DNA of 64,000 bases from Allomuricauda sp. TY007 (GTDB lineage Bacteria > Bacteroidota > Bacteroidia > Flavobacteriales > Flavobacteriaceae), in contig NZ_WUEG01000006.1 of NCBI RefSeq assembly GCF_010468565.1, positions 124,001-188,000 of the forward strand, given 5' to 3'. Below the pieces are notes generated by a model that was not told where the DNA came from, did not search any database, and was given only the letters and a program-made list of their open reading frames with translations. The position numbers and the translations under genes were made by a program. Shown here piece after piece: positions 63,394-64,000 of the stretch. Position 1 is the stretch's first letter. Each line of letters begins with the position of its first letter.

Positions 63394-63422
63394 AATTAGT
63401 TTGTTTTTTGTTCACTTTTAAC

Positions 63423-63456
63423 AAAAAAAGCCCCGATGATGGCTTCAACGGGGCTC
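63423..63456 (-). terminator. Terminator of the ohr gene
   Basis: AGCCCCG (63429-63435) and CGGGGCT (63449-63455) form a 7-bp stem with a 13-base loop, followed on the minus strand by TTTTTTTG. It lies 23 bases past the ohr stop. Confidence 0.82.
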
Positions 63457-63478
63457 ATTATTAAAAAGTTAGGTGATT

Positions 63479-63904
63479 TTATTCGTCCATTAACAAATTT
63501 AAGTGCACTGTAATATTATCGCGTGTAGCTTTGCTATAAGGGCACATTTCGTGAGCTTCCTTAATGATGGTTTCTCCCATTTCCTTATCAACCGTGGGCA
63601 AATACGTATCCAAGGTTACTTCCAAGAAAAAACCTTCCTCCTCCTTATTTAATGCCACTATAGCAGTTACATTAAAATCACCAAGGTCGTCCACATCGTG
63701 GCTTTTGGCAACAGCTTCTACCGCGCCAGCGTAGCAAGTGGAGTAAGCTGCAGCAAAGAGTTCCTCGGGATTGGTTGATTTTGGATCCGGTTTTCCTTTT
63801 GAATTTGGCATGCTTATGTCAAAATCCAAAACGCCATCTTCACTCTTTACATGTCCAGCTCTTCCTCCTGTATTGGTGGCCTTGGCCTCAAAAATAGTCT
63901 TCAT
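63479..63904 (-). CDS. ohr: Organic hydroperoxide resistance protein (OsmC/Ohr family)
   Basis: Ohr reduces organic peroxides with thiols. The 141-residue protein has the paired cysteines in STCYAGAVE (about 56-64) and EMCPYSKATR (about 119-128), and the FEAKATNTGGRAGHVKSEDG N-terminus typical of the Ohr subgroup. It is monocistronic with its own terminator. No OhrR regulator is adjacent within the window. The 96 bases upstream of it hold no clear promoter element. Confidence 0.95.
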   Translation of the reverse strand: MKTIFEAKATNTGGRAGHVKSEDGVLDFDISMPNSKGKPDPKSTNPEELFAAAYSTCYAGAVEAVAKSHDVDDLGDFNVTAIVALNKEEEGFFLEVTLDTYLPTVDKEMGETIIKEAHEMCPYSKATRDNITVHLNLLMDE

Positions 63905-64000
63905 CTTTTAAATGTTTATAGGTTTGTAAAAATCAGCACCTACGCGGTAACCGATAATTTAACGAATAAGGTACCAATTTGTAAGCGGAAGTCCTTCTTA

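Overview
The window is an ordinary, gene-dense chromosomal segment of a member of the Flavobacteriaceae (Bacteroidota). The evidence is the gliding-motility lipoprotein gene gldI, the Bacteroidota-type RelA/SpoT-fur-purA and kdsD-tatC-lptB neighbourhoods, DUF368 and DUF349 genes, CCC-motif membrane proteins, many short lipoproteins, and promoter elements of the TAnnTTTG type in place of a classical -10 box. Gene order and protein style resemble Muricauda/Allomuricauda, but the genus is a guess. There are no rRNA or tRNA genes, no CRISPR array, no prophage and no complete insertion sequence.

Layout. 1-5.3 kb (minus strand): an endonuclease/exonuclease/phosphatase gene cut by the window edge, two rhomboid proteases, mutL, a small membrane protein, ribH and a membrane-anchored TPR protein. 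5.4-7.2 kb: recF, a lipoprotein and a DUF721 (DciA-like) protein. 7.4-9 kb: ndk and a PhoD-like phosphatase. 9-12.9 kb: nrnA, gldI, a cyclophilin-FKBP fusion and a DUF3810 protein. 12.9-17.2 kb: two amidohydrolase-family genes. 17.5-25 kb: a lipoprotein, an rRNA/tRNA methyltransferase, an M48 protease, relA/spoT, fur, purA and dps. 25.2-34.7 kb: an OstA-like protein, an aminotransferase, a TPR protein, two DUF368 proteins, aroE and a DUF349 protein. 34.9-37.3 kb (minus): rny, a 6S-type RNA, zapA and a coiled-coil partner. 37.5-45.5 kb: an M23 peptidase, cysteine desulfurase, Smr, small membrane proteins and recQ. 45.7-50.8 kb: kdsD, tatC, an AhpD-like protein, lptB, pssA and a DUF4105 protein. 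50.9-57.9 kb: an ABC-F ATPase, a methyltransferase remnant, a cobalamin adenosyltransferase, a DUF2795 protein and secA. 58-64 kb: a histidine kinase, small secreted proteins, msrA, an ECF sigma/anti-sigma/effector operon and ohr.

Functional themes are envelope biogenesis (lptB, kdsD, OstA-like, pssA, M23, tatC, secA), protein folding and turnover at the surface (PPIases, rhomboids, M48, msrA), stringent and oxidative stress (relA/spoT, fur, dps, ohr, msrA), and DNA maintenance (mutL, recF, recQ).

I found no clearly new multi-gene defence or metabolic system. The most interesting items are a 6S-like RNA between zapA and rny, a 161-bp miniature inverted-repeat element inserted exactly at the lptB stop codon and regenerating it, a methyltransferase-family protein that has lost its SAM-binding core, an ECF sigma operon whose third product carries a long charged helix and a variable MPP repeat, a leader hairpin ahead of secA, a CRP/FNR-like dyad at dps, and two unlisted small membrane-protein genes.
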